Origin: Actinomycetales bacterium | GTDB taxonomy: Bacteria; Actinomycetota; Actinomycetes; Actinomycetales; Cellulomonadaceae | DNA: 6,013 nt | Direction of reading: 5' to 3' | Assembly (NCBI GenBank): GCA_012514835.1 | Contig: JAAYZM010000120.1 | Location: forward strand, 1-6,013 | Part shown: in pieces, positions 4,588 to 6,013 of the stretch | How positions within the stretch are numbered: the first letter of the stretch is position 1 | How the letters are laid out: every line of letters starts with the position of its first letter | Notes under the pieces: generated by a model | What the model saw: the letters and a program-made list of their open reading frames with translations, nothing else | Told to the model about the DNA's origin: nothing | The model's database searches: none | Translations under genes and position numbers: made by a program

Positions 4588-6012
4588 ATGTCCGAGTCCC
4601 CCCGGCCCCAGCCCGGCCAGCCCGTCGTCATGCGCGGCGGCATCGTCCTGACGATGGACGCCCAGCACACGGTGCTCCCCGAGGCCGACGTCCTCGTGGT
4701 GGACGGGAAGATCGCCGGCGTCGGCCCCTCCCTCGACGTCCCCGAGGGCACGTTCGAGATCGACGCGCGCGGCGGGATCGTCATGCCCGGCATGGTGGAC
4801 TCCCACCGCCACATGTGGCAGACGGCGATGCGCGCGTACGGCGCCGACTGGACCCTCACGCAGTACTTCGTCTGGTACTACCTCGAGCACGGCATGAAGT
4901 TCCGCCCGCAGGACATCGCCGCGGGCAACCTGGTCTCCGCGCTCGACGCCGTCGAGTCCGGCATCACCACGAGCGTCGACTGGTCGCACGGCCTGCGCAC
5001 CCCCGAGCACGGTGAGGCCGCGCTCGACGCGCTCGCCGGCTCCCCCGGCCGCTACGTCCTCGCGTACGGCAACATCCACGTCGCCCCGTGGGAGTGGACG
5101 GTGGACCCGGCCGTGCAGCGCATCGTGGAGCAGGCCCGCGACGGGCGCGTGTTCGGCGCCCAGCTCGCGTTCGACGTGCCCGGTGCCGACGAGAGCTTCC
5201 CCGAGCTGGCCGCCTTCAACGCCGCGCGCGACCTTGGTGTCTCGGTCACCACGCACGCGGGCGTGTGGGGCGTGACGGGCGACCGCAGCATCGAGCTCAT
5301 GTATGACAACGGCGTGATGCGCCCCGGCGCCGTGTACGTGCACGCCGCGACGCTGAGCGACGAGTCCTACCAGAAGATCGCCGCGACGGGCGGCTCCGTG
5401 TCCGTCTCGACGGAGAGCGAGCAGACGTGCGGCCAGGGCTACCCGCCCGCGACCGCGCTGCGCCGCCACGGCATCCCGGCCTCGCTGTCGATCGACACGA
5501 GCGTGTGGTTCAGCGCCGACATGTTCTCCGCGATGCGCACCACGATCGGTGCGGACCGCTCCCTCGAGCACTACATCGCCCACCAGGGCGGGGACACCGT
5601 CACCCACGCCACGCTGCGCGTCGAGGAGGTCGTCGCGTGGGCCACCCGCGGCGGCGCCCAGGCGATCGGGCGGCTCGACGAGATCGGGAGCCTCGAGGAG
5701 GGCAAGCTCGGGGACGTCGTGCTCATCAAGAACGACCACTCGCCCACCATGCTGCCGATCGTCAACCCGTACGGCCACGTGGTCTACCAGGCGAGCCGCG
5801 GCGACGTGCACACCGTGCTCGTGGGCGGCGAGGCCGTGAAGTGGGACGGGCGGCTGTGCGCGGGCGACCTCGCGGGCGTGCGGACCCAGCTCGAGAACAC
5901 TGTCGAGTTCCTCAAGGGCGAGCTCGGCGAGGAGACGTGGAAGTCCGGCATGTACCCGGAGATCCCCGAGCGCGAGGTCATGACGAACCCGTACCAGTAC
6001 ACCCGCGACTGA
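4588..6012 (+). CDS. Amidohydrolase-superfamily protein, TRZ/ATZ deaminase-chlorohydrolase type
   Basis: The product has 474 residues, the usual length of TRZ/ATZ-type enzymes, which hydrolyse C-N or C-Cl bonds in rings (triazine hydrolases, guanine, 8-oxoguanine and adenosine-type deaminases). A small N-terminal beta segment (MRGGIVLTMD, about 15-24) precedes the barrel. The metal ligands by motif are His73 and His75 in PGMVDSHRHMWQT, His223 in VTTHAG, His252 in YVHAATL and Asp303 in SIDTSVW. The C-terminal beta part (KLGDVVLI near 373-380, HTVLVGGEAV near 408-417) is standard. The Glu often found a few residues after the third His is absent (HAGVWGV). The HRHMWQT signature and the following ADWTL segment recur, as I recall, in many uncharacterised actinobacterial and fungal amidohydrolases annotated loosely as deaminases. 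It is probably cytoplasmic and transcribed divergently from the bicupin operon. Superfamily is sure, substrate unknown. Confidence 0.92.
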   Translation: MSESPRPQPGQPVVMRGGIVLTMDAQHTVLPEADVLVVDGKIAGVGPSLDVPEGTFEIDARGGIVMPGMVDSHRHMWQTAMRAYGADWTLTQYFVWYYLEHGMKFRPQDIAAGNLVSALDAVESGITTSVDWSHGLRTPEHGEAALDALAGSPGRYVLAYGNIHVAPWEWTVDPAVQRIVEQARDGRVFGAQLAFDVPGADESFPELAAFNAARDLGVSVTTHAGVWGVTGDRSIELMYDNGVMRPGAVYVHAATLSDESYQKIAATGGSVSVSTESEQTCGQGYPPATALRRHGIPASLSIDTSVWFSADMFSAMRTTIGADRSLEHYIAHQGGDTVTHATLRVEEVVAWATRGGAQAIGRLDEIGSLEEGKLGDVVLIKNDHSPTMLPIVNPYGHVVYQASRGDVHTVLVGGEAVKWDGRLCAGDLAGVRTQLENTVEFLKGELGEETWKSGMYPEIPEREVMTNPYQYTRD

Positions 6013-6013
6013 C

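Noticed and set aside
4525..5811. Minus-strand open frame of 428 codons opposite the amidohydrolase
   Set aside because: Antisense shadow: low-complexity Val/Arg/His/Asp-rich translation, while the plus strand carries an unmistakable amidohydrolase with all its motifs.
1256..6012. Named pathway such as creatinine, ectoine or allantoin degradation
   Set aside because: Each is suggested by one gene only (M24 or bicupin). The partner genes that define those pathways are not in the window.

Overview
This window is high-GC DNA (about 70% by eye). Its codons mostly end in G or C, it uses GTG starts, and most genes have strong GGAGG-type ribosome binding sites. That fits an actinomycete; Micrococcales or a relative is my guess, and no marker gene settles it. 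There is no RNA gene, insertion sequence or CRISPR array.

The layout is a divergent cluster around a 302-base intergenic region (4286-4587). Leftward from it runs a compact four-gene operon: a bicupin (4285-3392), an SDR-fold protein (3395-2688, sharing a 4-base GTGA overlap with the bicupin), an M24 pita-bread protein (2644-1256, after a 43-base gap) and an MFS transporter (about 1275-58, overlapping the M24 gene). Rightward runs one gene for a TRZ/ATZ-type amidohydrolase (4588-6012), complete at the right edge. At the left edge, just past the MFS stop, lie an inverted repeat and a TTGACA hexamer that may belong to the next leftward gene.

The set looks like an uptake-and-degradation pathway for a small, probably nitrogen-containing compound. 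The MFS protein would move it across the membrane, the amidohydrolase would cut or deaminate a C-N bond, and the bicupin, M24 and SDR proteins would process intermediates. The substrate cannot be named from sequence. No regulator is present, but the central gap holds several short dyads and repeats that could be its sites.

The main surprise is that two of the five proteins are altered at canonical active-site positions. The SDR lacks the Ser-Tyr-Lys triad. The M24 protein has Cys in place of one metal-binding Asp and Trp in place of the usual second His. The amidohydrolase lacks the Glu often found after its third His. Together they suggest chemistry different from the textbook reactions of these families.
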